In this document: positions 1 to 9,869 of the stretch, piece by piece
How the letters are laid out: each line of letters opens with the position of its first letter
Numbering within the stretch: the stretch's first letter is position 1
From: Candidatus Kapaibacterium sp.
GTDB taxonomy: Bacteria; Bacteroidota; Ignavibacteria; Kapaibacteriales; UBA2268
Assembly (NCBI GenBank): GCA_013414795.1
Contig: CP058732.1
Location: 422,501 to 486,500, forward strand
Reading direction: 5' to 3'
DNA length: 64,000 nucleotides
Program-made: the position numbers and the translations under genes
The notes under the pieces: model-generated
The model's database searches: none
Seen by the model: only the letters and a program-made list of their open reading frames with translations
Told to the model about the DNA's origin: nothing

Positions 1-620
<620 letters not shown>

Positions 621-710
621 TAAAATTTTTAGGTTGGCGCGCGCTTCGCTACCTTCTTGAATATGTGACCACTATCCCAGAAACTTTCTCATCTCGCACT
701 TAAACCTTTA

Positions 711-831
<121 letters not shown>

Positions 832-1110
832 TTTTTATTTTAATATGCTCAATTTCTTACTTTCTACAATCGTCGGCGTTCGCAATTGCAAAATGTATTG
901 TCCAGTTGATAAACTGCTAGCGTCAATGTTAATTGTCCTTTTCACATTTGATAATAAATACTTATATATAAATTAACTTGAAGTTACAAACTTTTTTCAT
1001 TTTTCAAATTCAACGAAGAAAGTAGCAAGCATTTTTACTTGAAAGAGGGCTTAACGAAAAACCAAAATGATTCAAACCTAAATTAAGTTTTCAACAAAGT
1101 GTTTCGGTAA

Positions 1111-2439
1111 TTATTTTAGATTATTTTTTTCGTAAACAACTTCCTTCAAAGGACAGGGATCTTCGTTGGAGAAACGATGGGCTGAATCCCAAAGCGCTTC
1201 CACTGCCATAGCAACATTACGGAAAAAGTGATCCACGCCGATTTTATAATAAAGTAGTGTTCGTTTCATTGTGTCAAGAACGCTATCATTTAATCCAGTA
1301 AAAAACAAGTCGTATCCTGCTTCGCGAATTCTATCAATGAGATTCCCAAGCATATAATCACCGCTAGCGTCAAATTCATTTATAGCATTACCAACAATGA
1401 CAATATATTTTAATTCTGGCATATTTCCAATTGTACGAAGTATTGTGTTTTCCAGATAATTCACATTTTTAAAGACAAGCGAACCATTGTAGCGAATCAC
1501 AGCGATATGTTTGCATTGCGCAAGACCAAAACGAGCGCGATTTCTAAAAGTTGTATCGGGATGCTTCGAAAGAAAAGCAATTTCAGGTCGCATCCCTCTT
1601 TGTATGTACAAAGCCAAGGAGAGTATCACTCCAATTAAGATACCATAATCTATATGAGGAGCAAAGTAAAGTGTGGTGATGAAAGTTATTAAGCCAATGA
1701 ACCCATCATATTTTTGGGCTTTCCAATCGTGAATAAATCCATAAAGATTTATCAAGCCCATTTTCTTTTGCAACAAACCGCTTTGGCTCACAATAAACAC
1801 GTCGGTATGCGAAGGTATCTCTTGGCTTTCGATTTTTTCTTTTAAAATTTCTGTATTAATTGATGCACGAATGATTAAAGGATTGTTGGTATTATTTGTT
1901 TTAAAAACTGAAATTGTAAAATGGGGAAATCCACGGAATCCCATAAAAACTTCACTTACATCGACTCCTTTGAAAACAACATTATTGAACCATTTTTGGG
2001 ATTTATAGTTTTTTCCCAATAATTGGTACGGTCCGACATAATTAATCTGCAAGCCATTTTCATCAATAATACCAATATCGACAAAGCCGCCAAAAGAGTT
2101 TCGCAAAGAATGATAGATTTGGAAAAGTATTTTTGGGTTGGAAAGTTCTTCCGATGTATAAGATTGAGCAATGTATTTTAATACTGAGATTCGCTCTTGA
2201 ATAAAGGACTCAAGATTGTTCTTTAGATTGTTAGTTTGCCTTGTTAATGGATAAATAATATCGGCTTCGTAGGCTTTCCTATATTGAAAATAATTAATAA
2301 CAGTTAAGATAATTAGCGGAGTAATTGCTACAAGAGAGATTAAAAAGATAGAGGCTCGTAAGAGTTTATCGTAATTACGCTCTGGCTTTCCGTAGAAGTT
2401 GGTTTGTTTGTTTTCAATTTCTCTTTTAAAAAGCCTCAA
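1111..2439 (-). CDS. Chimeric membrane protein: Cache sensor half fused to SulP C-terminal TM/STAS half
   Basis: 442 aa. Residues 29-50 form a membrane segment and 52-225 resemble the extracytoplasmic Cache domain of the histidine kinase at 31122-32843 (shared blocks such as F(V)D(I/L)G and GFR(G/H)FPHFTI). At about residue 226 the protein switches without a break into the last membrane segments of a SulP-type anion transporter (about 245-280), followed by a STAS domain (about 290-420) with the FDASG site where STAS proteins carry a regulatory Ser. The kinase core, the second Cache half and the first roughly ten SulP helices are all absent, so neither kinase nor transport activity is expected. 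Its ATG overlaps the stop of the upstream regulator gene (ATGA), implying coupled translation. I infer an in-frame deletion between a former kinase gene and a former SulP gene. An assembly misjoin is the alternative. Confidence 0.75.
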   Translation of the reverse strand: MRLFKREIENKQTNFYGKPERNYDKLLRASIFLISLVAITPLIILTVINYFQYRKAYEADIIYPLTRQTNNLKNNLESFIQERISVLKYIAQSYTSEELSNPKILFQIYHSLRNSFGGFVDIGIIDENGLQINYVGPYQLLGKNYKSQKWFNNVVFKGVDVSEVFMGFRGFPHFTISVFKTNNTNNPLIIRASINTEILKEKIESQEIPSHTDVFIVSQSGLLQKKMGLINLYGFIHDWKAQKYDGFIGLITFITTLYFAPHIDYGILIGVILSLALYIQRGMRPEIAFLSKHPDTTFRNRARFGLAQCKHIAVIRYNGSLVFKNVNYLENTILRTIGNMPELKYIVIVGNAINEFDASGDYMLGNLIDRIREAGYDLFFTGLNDSVLDTMKRTLLYYKIGVDHFFRNVAMAVEALWDSAHRFSNEDPCPLKEVVYEKNNLK

Positions 2440-3668
2440 GGTTTCTCTCCCTCGTTTAAATTTTTCATCCGATGTATTTTTTCATATGCTTTGCGAATTG
2501 TTTCCGATAATACATCAATATCTACTGGCTTTTCTAAATATCCGAAAGCCCCCAATTCGTAAGCGATTTGCTTTTCTTTTTCCGAGCCGTGACCAGTTAG
2601 TATGATAACTTCGGTTTCGGGATGTTCTTTTTTCACTCTTCGAAGAACTTCAATCCCATCTATGCCAGGCATTTTCAAATCTAGAATGATTACATCTGGT
2701 ACTTCTTTGGTTATATTCTCAATTGCTTCTTCACCACTATATGCCACGCTTGTTCTAAATTCTCGATTTGCCAACCTTTCTGAAAGGGTATCAACAAATT
2801 CAATTTCGTCGTCGACAAGCATTACTAGTCGTGGTTGCTCGAGTTTAACCGACATCGTTGAGGGTATTTCGATTGATTTCCCAGGAATTACTTCAACTTC
2901 CTTGATTTCTGGAAGGTTTGGGACAGATTCTTTAATTTTGTTAGCATAATTTTCCATTCTGATTTTTAACTTTTTCAAAAACACTGTCAATTTCCCATTG
3001 GAGAAAGCAGTTTCAACATCTTCGCCCATTAAAAGAAAATATAGTTGGACTTTGCAAGCAATGATAAAATCGTTGATTTTCTTTTGACCTTCGGCAAGTG
3101 GTTCTGTTATTTTGCTTTGCATCAGTTCAAATATTCGTTTTGCAACTTCTTCAACTTTATATTTGCTTACATCAATATTAGCATCAAAAAAATCGGGGGA
3201 AAAAGGTTTTTTGTTTAGATGATACCTCGTGAATTGCATCAATTGTTTATCATATTTTTTAACAATACTTTCTGCTTGATGTAAAGAAATTCTGGCATTT
3301 TTCGCATAGGTACCAATTCGGAATGATAAATCTGCTCCAAAGGCTAATCTTAAAAGATTTTGAAGATTGGGTGGAATAAAGTAAGTCCCCACGCCAAAAT
3401 AAATTTTATTAAAATCCAAAATGCTCTGTGCAAGTGCAATTTTAAAATAACACAAGTTCTTCTTATGTTTCAACTTATCGAAAACCCCAAAATTCGAGGT
3501 TTCGAAAAGTGATTTTTGGAGTTTTTTCTCTTTGACCCCAAACAATTGCTCGACTTTTTTAAAAACATCCTCATCACAAACTAAATCGAAAGATGTAAGT
3601 TCGACCAATTGTTTGATAATGAGTTGTTCATTGCATCCTTTCGGGCTTACTATTGAAATAATAAACAT
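2436..3668 (-). CDS. Response regulator with N-terminal cytidylate-kinase-like domain
   Basis: 410 aa from the ATG at 3668; an in-frame TTG nine bases upstream is the alternative. Residues 1 to about 190 resemble the cytidylate-kinase-like family (LRLAFGADLSFRIG, then the S/H-Q-A-E and D-K-Q segments). The P-loop is degenerate: SPKGCNEQ has no GK[ST], so catalysis is unlikely. After a helical linker a REC domain starts near residue 280, with the acidic pair in VDDE, the phospho-acceptor Asp in ILDLKMPG, Thr in ILTG and Lys in LEKPVD. There is no DNA-binding output domain. It overlaps the Cache/SulP-STAS chimera by 4 bp, so it is probably the regulator of an anion transporter whose gene is now broken. 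That role is inference from context. Confidence 0.75.
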   Translation of the reverse strand: MFIISIVSPKGCNEQLIIKQLVELTSFDLVCDEDVFKKVEQLFGVKEKKLQKSLFETSNFGVFDKLKHKKNLCYFKIALAQSILDFNKIYFGVGTYFIPPNLQNLLRLAFGADLSFRIGTYAKNARISLHQAESIVKKYDKQLMQFTRYHLNKKPFSPDFFDANIDVSKYKVEEVAKRIFELMQSKITEPLAEGQKKINDFIIACKVQLYFLLMGEDVETAFSNGKLTVFLKKLKIRMENYANKIKESVPNLPEIKEVEVIPGKSIEIPSTMSVKLEQPRLVMLVDDEIEFVDTLSERLANREFRTSVAYSGEEAIENITKEVPDVIILDLKMPGIDGIEVLRRVKKEHPETEVIILTGHGSEKEKQIAYELGAFGYLEKPVDIDVLSETIRKAYEKIHRMKNLNEGEKP

Positions 3669-3926
3669 AATTTTCAAATTTCATTTTTAAAAAAAAAATA
3701 AAAATCGAAAAGTTAATTCCAAGACAAATTAATCTCTATATCTTTGGTGTTGCATAATTTGCAAAATCTTTTGAATTTGTATCTTTTGGAAATTATTTGA
3801 AAGAAATATATACTACTTAAGCCTATAAAAACTTGTTCTAGTCAATTTTTAATATCGACTTACAAATTTACAGACAACTTGCTAAAATTTTATTCCAAAC
3901 TTACCAATTGAAAGAAAAACTTCTTT

Positions 3927-4012
3927 CTACTCCACAACGATGGGGACGGATTCGCTTCCGCCAGCCCAACGCAAAAGAATGAAATAGACGCCAGCGGGCA
4001 CCCCACTGCATT
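3927..4012 (-). repeat. Truncated copy of the sorting-domain cassette (3' end only)
   Basis: Read on the minus strand this encodes the last residues of the array sorting domain, CSGVPAGVYFILLRW through SVPIVVE, followed by a stop. The match with the array copies ends abruptly at 4012, just before what would be the E-W-E-C segment. There is no start codon or long frame, so it is a relic. It lies 46 bp downstream of the stop of the 4059-5048 gene, in the same orientation. Confidence 0.85.
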
Positions 4013-4058
4013 AAGTAATTAAACTCTTTATAACATATCAGAGAAATAGTAATTTTTG

Positions 4059-5048
4059 TTACTTGCCCCCGAAATTATATGCGAATCCAATCCAGGGCCA
4101 GACTGGAAGACCACTCGGTTCTTCTAGCAAAGTTTTAGTAGAAAAGAAACCGAAGTCGGCTGCCAAGTAATCGCCAAAAAATCTTAAACCAAACGAAAAT
4201 AAGATTTCTACTTCTCCTTCGGTGAAAATCCAATTTTCAGTGATAAATTTAACACTGTTGCTAAGCCTAACATCACCTCCTAAAAGAATGATGGGATTTT
4301 TGAATGTTTTCCACTCTTCGTGCGGCAATCCTAATCCTATAGTTAATGAATTGTTATCGGTCCCCCAAGTTCCACAACCATAAATAATACCACCACTAAA
4401 TTCATCGGGGATAGAGGTAACTAAACCTCCGACAGCGAAACTAAATTCGTTTAATTTAAGAGGTACAATTTTCAAATTTCCATAAAATATCTGCTTTTGC
4501 GCTCCGGGAAAGAGGCTTACACCGCCACTAATTGCAATAAAATTAGTTATTCCAATCGTTAACATAGGGAAAAATATTTGGCAAACGGAAAAATAGCCTT
4601 CACCTCCCTCCAAAGGTTTAGCAGTCGGAGCAAAAAATAACCTTGTTCTGTTAGGGTCAAACCTTATATATTTGCCCTCGACGAATTCTCCTCTCAAACG
4701 TTTAATATCCTTTATCATATCTTTGGAAAGTGTGATTGGAAGACCTATTTGTGTCTTTACGTAATATGTTCCTTTGACTACGCTGTCAATTTTTGCAATG
4801 ATTTCGGTATCATCGGTAAGGGTAAACAAAAAATATTGGTTAGAAAACTGAGCCAAAGATGAGTCTAATTCGGGAATTTGTTTCTGCGAATTCTCGTCAG
4901 AGTAATTTGCAAAAGAGTTTGCGGAATTAAATATAAATAGGAGGACAAAAGTAATCGTGATAAAACATAAAGATAACAGTCGAGTCGCTGATTCAATAAT
5001 TGATTCTTTTTGAAAAAATTTTTTAGAAAAGCAATAGAACACTAACAT
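4059..5048 (-). CDS. Putative secreted/outer-membrane beta-barrel-like protein
   Basis: 329 aa from the ATG at 5048, chosen because AAGAGGA precedes it at a good distance; a longer frame starts at 5075. The N-terminus has a long hydrophobic stretch (LLSLCFITITFVLLFIF) acting as a signal peptide or anchor. Residues about 70-120 resemble a small beta domain (FTLTDDTEIIAKID..TYYVKT). The rest is alternating Gly/aromatic strands ending in FAYNFGGK, like an outer-membrane barrel. I do not recognise a family. A relic of the sorting cassette follows its stop, but the protein itself lacks a sorting domain. Function unknown. Confidence 0.6.
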   Translation of the reverse strand: MLVFYCFSKKFFQKESIIESATRLLSLCFITITFVLLFIFNSANSFANYSDENSQKQIPELDSSLAQFSNQYFLFTLTDDTEIIAKIDSVVKGTYYVKTQIGLPITLSKDMIKDIKRLRGEFVEGKYIRFDPNRTRLFFAPTAKPLEGGEGYFSVCQIFFPMLTIGITNFIAISGGVSLFPGAQKQIFYGNLKIVPLKLNEFSFAVGGLVTSIPDEFSGGIIYGCGTWGTDNNSLTIGLGLPHEEWKTFKNPIILLGGDVRLSNSVKFITENWIFTEGEVEILFSFGLRFFGDYLAADFGFFSTKTLLEEPSGLPVWPWIGFAYNFGGK

Positions 5049-5114
5049 AGCAATTCCTCTTATTTTGTGATACAAAATTTATTTTGTCTTTTCAATAACA
5101 ATTATTAAAAGAGG

Positions 5115-5369
5115 CTACTTTTGTCTAATTACGCAGCGATTGTAAAAGTTGGGACATACAGTGCACGAATTGCTATTTCTACGACGAATGTTCTGAGTTT
5201 GAGACTGGCTTGCTGTAAGGAATTGCATAGCAAGAACTTGACCACAAACGAATAATCTAAAAAGTCCAAACCAGTGTATATCCTTCTGGACAGTCATAAA
5301 AATAAACGATTTTTTTAAGATAAAATTCCCCAAGAGAGCAATTAAAAATAAAAGTAGTTTGTGCTTCAA
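5115..5369 (-). pseudogene. Possible decayed small Cys-rich secreted protein gene
   Basis: An AAAGGAGG ribosome-binding site stands just before a TTG start at 5369, followed by a signal-like stretch (KHKLLLFLIALLGNF). Further on are scattered Cys (SCTVCPNFYNRC). In the next reading frame, just after a run of seven A, the bases encode YDCPEGYTLVW. That resembles the first mature residues of the type-B small array proteins (DCPPGW, DCPLGW). A one-base loss in the A-run would explain the frame change. It lies between two cassette relics (3927-4012 and 5795-5989). I read it as a decayed array unit. It could instead be an unrelated 84-aa secreted protein. Confidence 0.35.
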
Positions 5370-5794
5370 ATAAATATCCTCCTTTTATTGTAAAAATAAA
5401 ATAAATATTTGTTAAGCAAACAGGGCAGAGAACTTCTGAATATTAGATGGTGGCTGGAATTGGAAATAAAAAATTTGCGGAGAATAATCTGTTGTCAGAA
5501 ATTCGCAAATTTTTTTTGTGAAAAAAGACTGCGAGGAGTTACCAAACTGACTCGATGGCATTCGTGAGGGTATGAATGAATCGGTGTGTTTAGGAATTAA
5601 TAATATTTCGCCGAAACAAAACATCATATTTTGATTAATATCAAAAAGCAAAATAATAAAAAAATAAATTTTCAAGATTAAAAAATTACAAAAAATTTGG
5701 GGAAAGTCCTCAACCAAAACCCCCACCATTGTATAGAAATTGAGAAGAGGAATCAAAAGAAAGAGAGGGGAAAAAAGCCCGCTTTTACATTACA
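5370..5794. other. AT-rich gap with one long-loop inverted repeat
   Basis: No convincing gene. An inverted repeat AAATTTGCG / CGCAAATTT (5471-5479 and 5504-5512) is flanked by T-runs on both strands and could be a weak bidirectional terminator, although its 24-nt loop is long. Open frames here are low-complexity and lack ribosome-binding sites. Confidence 0.35.
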
Positions 5795-5989
5795 CTATTG
5801 TATGATTACTGGAATGCTTTCGCTACCTCCAAGCCAACGAATCACTATAAAATATACACCCGAGGGAAAACCCGTGCAATCCCACACCAACTCCGCTGTT
5901 GCTTTTCCTACATCCTCTATTGTTATCCTTCCTTTATCTTCTATCTTATTCTCCATAACATCGTAGACGCCATCGATTGCCAAAATCAT
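5795..5989 (-). pseudogene. Diverged orphan sorting-domain cassette overlapping the TauE stop
   Basis: 64 codons. The product starts MIL and then AIDGVYDVMENKIEDKG, and ends SGVYFIVIRWLGGSESIPVIIQ. It is the C-terminal two thirds of the array sorting domain, but with AT-shifted, diverged codons. Its ATG overlaps the TauE stop codon (ATGA). The DNA is almost identical to array copies only over its first 20 bases (GCAATCGATGGCGTCTACGA). It has no signal peptide, so it cannot be a functional secreted protein. It is either an old relic of a lost propeller gene or a cassette that landed at the end of the exporter gene. Confidence 0.75.
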
Positions 5990-6924
5990 TTCCAGACAAA
6001 GTTTAAAACATATCGTAAGCCGAGGAACAAAATGGCAATAGCCAGTATCATTTTAATGGTTTTTGCTGGAAGATGCTTTTGCAGACGCGCACCAACATAC
6101 ATTCCGACAAAGCCCCCAATCCCAAACAATATTCCCAATTTCCAGTCGGGTGCAATCGCAAGATTTGGATAAAAAGGCGCAAGCAGTTGATAAATGATGA
6201 CGCCAAATACCGACGTAATAAATGTTCCCATAAGCGCTGGTCCTGCAACAGTGTAGACTGGTAAATTGAAAAAGGTTACGTAAATCGGTGCCATAATCGC
6301 TCCACCACCAATTCCATAGATTCCGCCAACAATTCCGACAATTGAACTTATAATAAAAATTGGTATGGTTTTGACTTTAAACCGTTCGCCAACAAATTCG
6401 TATTCAAGGACTTTGAGCGAAAATTGAATAACTTTTGCTCTGGGCAACTTTATTTTGCCCAGCTCTGTTTTGTGTTGTTTCACAATTTCGTTGAATTTCT
6501 GCTCCGCCTCCAATGTATTATGCTTTTTTCGAGCAAGATTCTCACGCAAAATTCTAAAACCGATATACAAAAGGACAAAACCAGCAAAGATTTTGAATGC
6601 GGTTGGATTGCTTAAATAGTTAATTCTTACGATAGCACCAATCAATACGCCAGGCAAAGTTCCAGCAATGACAATCCAGGTCAATGGCCAAACCATCCTG
6701 CCTTCTCGGATGTAACGATAGACACCGCTCGGAATGGCAACAACATTGTAGAGTTGGTTGGTTGCACTTACTGCTGGGGAAGTGAAACCCAGAACACTTA
6801 CTTGAAATGGAAGAATGATGAACGCCCCGCTAACCCCGCCAGTGGATGTGAAGACAGAAATCAAAAACGCCACCAGTGGGGGTATAAAAGGATTTACAGT
6901 GATACCAGCAACTTCAAAATACAT
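5986..6924 (-). CDS. TauE/SafE-family membrane carrier (probable sulfite/sulfonate exporter)
   Basis: 312 aa, about eight membrane segments arranged as two similar halves, as expected for TauE/SafE (formerly DUF81). Each half opens with the family Gly motif: GGVSGAFIILPF near residue 29 and GGIYGIGGGAIMAP near 203. A polar cytoplasmic linker (about residues 130-180, rich in Lys/Glu) joins the halves. Members move small sulfur-containing or organic anions; the substrate here cannot be told from sequence. It sits 2 bp downstream of the glycosyltransferase-like gene on the same strand. A diverged sorting cassette overlaps its stop codon. Confidence 0.85.
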   Translation of the reverse strand: MYFEVAGITVNPFIPPLVAFLISVFTSTGGVSGAFIILPFQVSVLGFTSPAVSATNQLYNVVAIPSGVYRYIREGRMVWPLTWIVIAGTLPGVLIGAIVRINYLSNPTAFKIFAGFVLLYIGFRILRENLARKKHNTLEAEQKFNEIVKQHKTELGKIKLPRAKVIQFSLKVLEYEFVGERFKVKTIPIFIISSIVGIVGGIYGIGGGAIMAPIYVTFFNLPVYTVAGPALMGTFITSVFGVIIYQLLAPFYPNLAIAPDWKLGILFGIGGFVGMYVGARLQKHLPAKTIKMILAIAILFLGLRYVLNFVWK

Positions 6925-6926
6925 TC

Positions 6927-8471
6927 TTAATCTCCTGCTTTGAACACATAAAACGAAAAGGTTTTAAGTATGAGTTTGTATCTACTTTCGAGAATATTAC
7001 GATACAATAGATTTCGATTAAACGCTTCCCAAGAGGAAACTTCTTCGCCAAAGAAATGCGTGTGGTCGAAGTCTTGGATAACTAAATATTTAGCAGTTTG
7101 GAGTTCTTTCAAAAACCTTTGTTCCCATTCCTTTGGTTTTTTAAAACGAGAGAGAACAAAAACCGAAGTTGGGAAAGCCGAAATATGGCAATCATTGAGC
7201 ATTGTGTAAATTTGTGCCGCACCGCCAATAATAACTACTGTGTCGTTTGGCGTCAGATTTTGGTTGATTAAATTTGCTATTGTTGTGTGTTGGCGAAGGA
7301 GTGTGTTTGCGGTCGAAGTATTCTCGAAATAATCTATATATTTGTTCTTATTTGTGAAAAAATAATATGTTGGCAGTGCAGTTCTTATATAGCGTAGGAT
7401 TGGAGTGTAAAAAATAATCACAAAAATTATCACAGGATAGAGGAAAAAACGAACATTTTTAGGAATATGAATAAATTCTTTGAACATCAAATACAAGCCG
7501 AAACCAGAATAAATCGAAAGCACACTTGCAATTCGTAGGAAGTGGTAATTCAGAAATTGATGTTCAACAATGATAGAAAACGCAAGGCAGAAGAAGTTCA
7601 GAAGAAGATAACTATGGAGTAGGCTTTCAAAACTATCCAATGTCCTCCATTGCCCAAATATCTTCCAAACCCCATAAAAGAATGCAATAGTAAAAAATAA
7701 GGAATAGAAGACAGAAATAATGCTCTGTATATTATTGGTAACTCTAACAACTGCTTTCGGAGAAAAGAAACCAGTCGATTGATAATAGTTAATAAAATTC
7801 AACACGTTGTAAAAGTCTTTCAAAGTACCATTTTGTATTATCAATATTATGAAAGGTAAAGAGGCAGAGAAGATAAAGCCTAAAAATGTTGCCAAAAAAC
7901 CCTCAACCCTCGATGATTTTGCTGTATTTATGTATTGATATACAAGAATTGGGATAAGTATAATACCGAAAGTGTATTTTAATCCAAAAGCAAAACCAGA
8001 AAGAATACCAATAAATAGAGCCATTGTAAATGATTTTTTGGCTTTAAATAAGATTAGAGCGTTTATCATTAGAATGAAGTTCAGAGCCAATTCTGGCTCG
8101 AAAATATAATTGTAGTTGAAAGAAGCGGCAAAGAGAATCATCGGGATTGGAGCAAGAAAAGCAATCCATTTGTTTTTGAAAATCAAGTATGTAACTTCGA
8201 AAGTAAGGAAAGAAGTTGCAACAAATATAAAAGTATTTGCAAATTGGTATAAGAATAAATTGTTATTGAATAGAAAGTGCAACAGGGCAAAAATGTAATA
8301 AACAAGAGGTGGTTTTATGTCGATGAAATCAATAAAAAGTTTACCGCCGTTTGCGATTATCTTTCCACCAACGAAGAAAATTGAATAATCAAATCCAGTT
8401 GGTAAAAATAAAAGAGGAAAAATTAAAAGAGCATAAACCAAGTACGAAACAATTCTAAATTTCAATTTCAT
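6927..8471 (-). CDS. GT39/ArnT-like polytopic glycosyltransferase
   Basis: 514 aa from the ATG at 8471; the frame could start at a TTG at 8498. Multiple hydrophobic helices fill residues 1 to about 370, followed by a soluble C-terminal region. The first periplasmic loop carries FIDFIDIKPPLVYYIFAL, the acidic-plus-KPPL pattern of dolichyl-phosphate-mannose / ArnT-type transferases, where the Asp is catalytic. Such enzymes move a sugar from a polyprenyl-phosphate donor to lipid or protein on the outer face of the inner membrane. Donor and acceptor are unknown. It is divergent from the sigma-factor operon. Confidence 0.75.
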   Translation of the reverse strand: MKLKFRIVSYLVYALLIFPLLFLPTGFDYSIFFVGGKIIANGGKLFIDFIDIKPPLVYYIFALLHFLFNNNLFLYQFANTFIFVATSFLTFEVTYLIFKNKWIAFLAPIPMILFAASFNYNYIFEPELALNFILMINALILFKAKKSFTMALFIGILSGFAFGLKYTFGIILIPILVYQYINTAKSSRVEGFLATFLGFIFSASLPFIILIIQNGTLKDFYNVLNFINYYQSTGFFSPKAVVRVTNNIQSIISVFYSLFFTIAFFYGVWKIFGQWRTLDSFESLLHSYLLLNFFCLAFSIIVEHQFLNYHFLRIASVLSIYSGFGLYLMFKEFIHIPKNVRFFLYPVIIFVIIFYTPILRYIRTALPTYYFFTNKNKYIDYFENTSTANTLLRQHTTIANLINQNLTPNDTVVIIGGAAQIYTMLNDCHISAFPTSVFVLSRFKKPKEWEQRFLKELQTAKYLVIQDFDHTHFFGEEVSSWEAFNRNLLYRNILESRYKLILKTFSFYVFKAGD

Positions 8472-8576
8472 AATAAAATAACAATCACAAAATGGCAAAA
8501 TTAAAAATATTGGGTGGATTAAACTTTTTTCAAATTATTTTGTCAAATAATTGGTTGGTAATTAATTAATTTTGGG

Positions 8577-9167
8577 ATGTTAATGTTTCAATTGGCAATA
8601 AAATTGCAAGATGATAGGGAATTAATCGAGGAATTTGAAAAAGGGAATACCGAACAAGCAGCGGTAGAGTTGGTTCGTCGCTATAAAAATTTTGTTTATT
8701 TTGTTGCTTTGCGATATGTTAAAAACTACGACGACGCAGAAGACATTACCCAAGAAGTATTTATCGAAGCACTGGACAAAATGAAGTATTTTCGAAAGGA
8801 AAGTTCTTTGAAAACTTGGCTTTATCGAATTGCAGTGAACAAAAGTAAAAATATGCTTCGAAAACAGAAATTGGTCAATTTAATACCTTTTTATCGTGAT
8901 GACGAGGATGAAGAACGGCAACTGGATTTTCCCGACCCAAGTCAAAGTAATCAACTGGAAAGAAAAGAATTAGAGGAGAAATTGATTGAAGCAATAAGTT
9001 CGTTACCAGAAAAGCAAAGAGAAGTATTTTCTCTGCGTTATTTCGAAAAAATGAGTTTCAATGAAATTTCGAATTTGCTTGGAACATCTGTTGGCGGTTT
9101 GAAAGCCAATTATTTCCACGCAATTCGAAAAATTGCATCACTAATGAAAGAATATTTGGAGGAATAG
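8577..9167 (+). CDS. ECF-type RNA polymerase sigma factor
   Basis: 196 aa. Region 2 covers about residues 25-95 (DAEDITQEVFIEALDK, then the -10 recognition helix FRKESSLKTWLYRIA). Region 4 covers about 140-190 (LPEKQREVFSLRYFEKMS, then the helix-turn-helix NEISNLLGTSVGGLKA). No region 3 is present, as usual for the sigma-E-like group. The next gene starts right at its stop and encodes a single-pass protein that is probably its anti-sigma factor. A Spy-like periplasmic protein follows, suggesting an envelope-stress regulon. A second ATG two codons downstream could also be used. Confidence 0.93.
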   Translation: MLMFQLAIKLQDDRELIEEFEKGNTEQAAVELVRRYKNFVYFVALRYVKNYDDAEDITQEVFIEALDKMKYFRKESSLKTWLYRIAVNKSKNMLRKQKLVNLIPFYRDDEDEERQLDFPDPSQSNQLERKELEEKLIEAISSLPEKQREVFSLRYFEKMSFNEISNLLGTSVGGLKANYFHAIRKIASLMKEYLEE

Positions 9168-9869
9168 ATGGAACAAAAAATTTATAATCGGAAAGAAATG
9201 GAAGAGCGAATGCCCGATTTCATCTTTGGGAGGTTGAATCCCGAAGAGAAAGAAACATTCGAGCGTTCGCTTTCTAATTACCCAGATTTGCAACGGGAAG
9301 TGCAAGAAGTTCGAGAGGTGTTTCATAAACTCGATGATTTAGATTTAGATGCTTTCTTGGACAGAAAAACCAGAAACATTCCAGTACGAGTGAGTGCCCG
9401 ATTGCAACAAAAGAAGACACCTTTGAACATTTTTGCTCGTCCTGGTTTTGTTACTATTGTGGCTGGCATTGGTGTCCTTCTGATTGCGATTTCATTGTAC
9501 TTTTCGAAAGTACCAAATAAAGAACCAATCGTTCAGCCCGATGTTGCCAAAGAAGTTGTGGAAAACAAAGGAGAACCAGTTTTCCCGCAACTAAAGGAAA
9601 TAGACGCCCTTGCCGAAAAGGAAAACATAGATTTTTCTGCTTTGCCAGAAGTTAATAATCTTTCTTTCTTTGGAAATTACGAGCGTTCCTTTGAACCAGC
9701 AGGAAACATCCTCGATGAGTTAATTCAAACTCAATTGTTGGAACTTATCCCAAGCAATTCCAGGTCGTTTCAAAACATTTTCGACAATCGAATCTTCGAC
9801 AATTTGAGCCAACTGGATGAAAATGATTTTCAAGAACTAATAAAGGAGTTGAACAATGTTGAAATTTAG
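9168..9869 (+). CDS. Putative membrane anti-sigma factor
   Basis: 233 aa. An acidic N-terminal cytoplasmic domain (MPDFIFGRLNPEEKETFE, the fold seen at the start of many anti-sigma factors) is followed by one membrane helix at about 97-115 and an acidic periplasmic tail ending in short helices. The Cys/His zinc motif of the ZAS class is absent. The gene follows the sigma gene with no spacing and overlaps the next gene by 14 bp, so the three are one operon. Pairing with the sigma factor is inferred from position and topology. Confidence 0.75.
   Translation: MEQKIYNRKEMEERMPDFIFGRLNPEEKETFERSLSNYPDLQREVQEVREVFHKLDDLDLDAFLDRKTRNIPVRVSARLQQKKTPLNIFARPGFVTIVAGIGVLLIAISLYFSKVPNKEPIVQPDVAKEVVENKGEPVFPQLKEIDALAEKENIDFSALPEVNNLSFFGNYERSFEPAGNILDELIQTQLLELIPSNSRSFQNIFDNRIFDNLSQLDENDFQELIKELNNVEI

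Noticed and set aside
5412-5756. 114-codon frame in the AT-rich gap
   Set aside because: Low-complexity composition, no ribosome-binding site, no recognisable domain.
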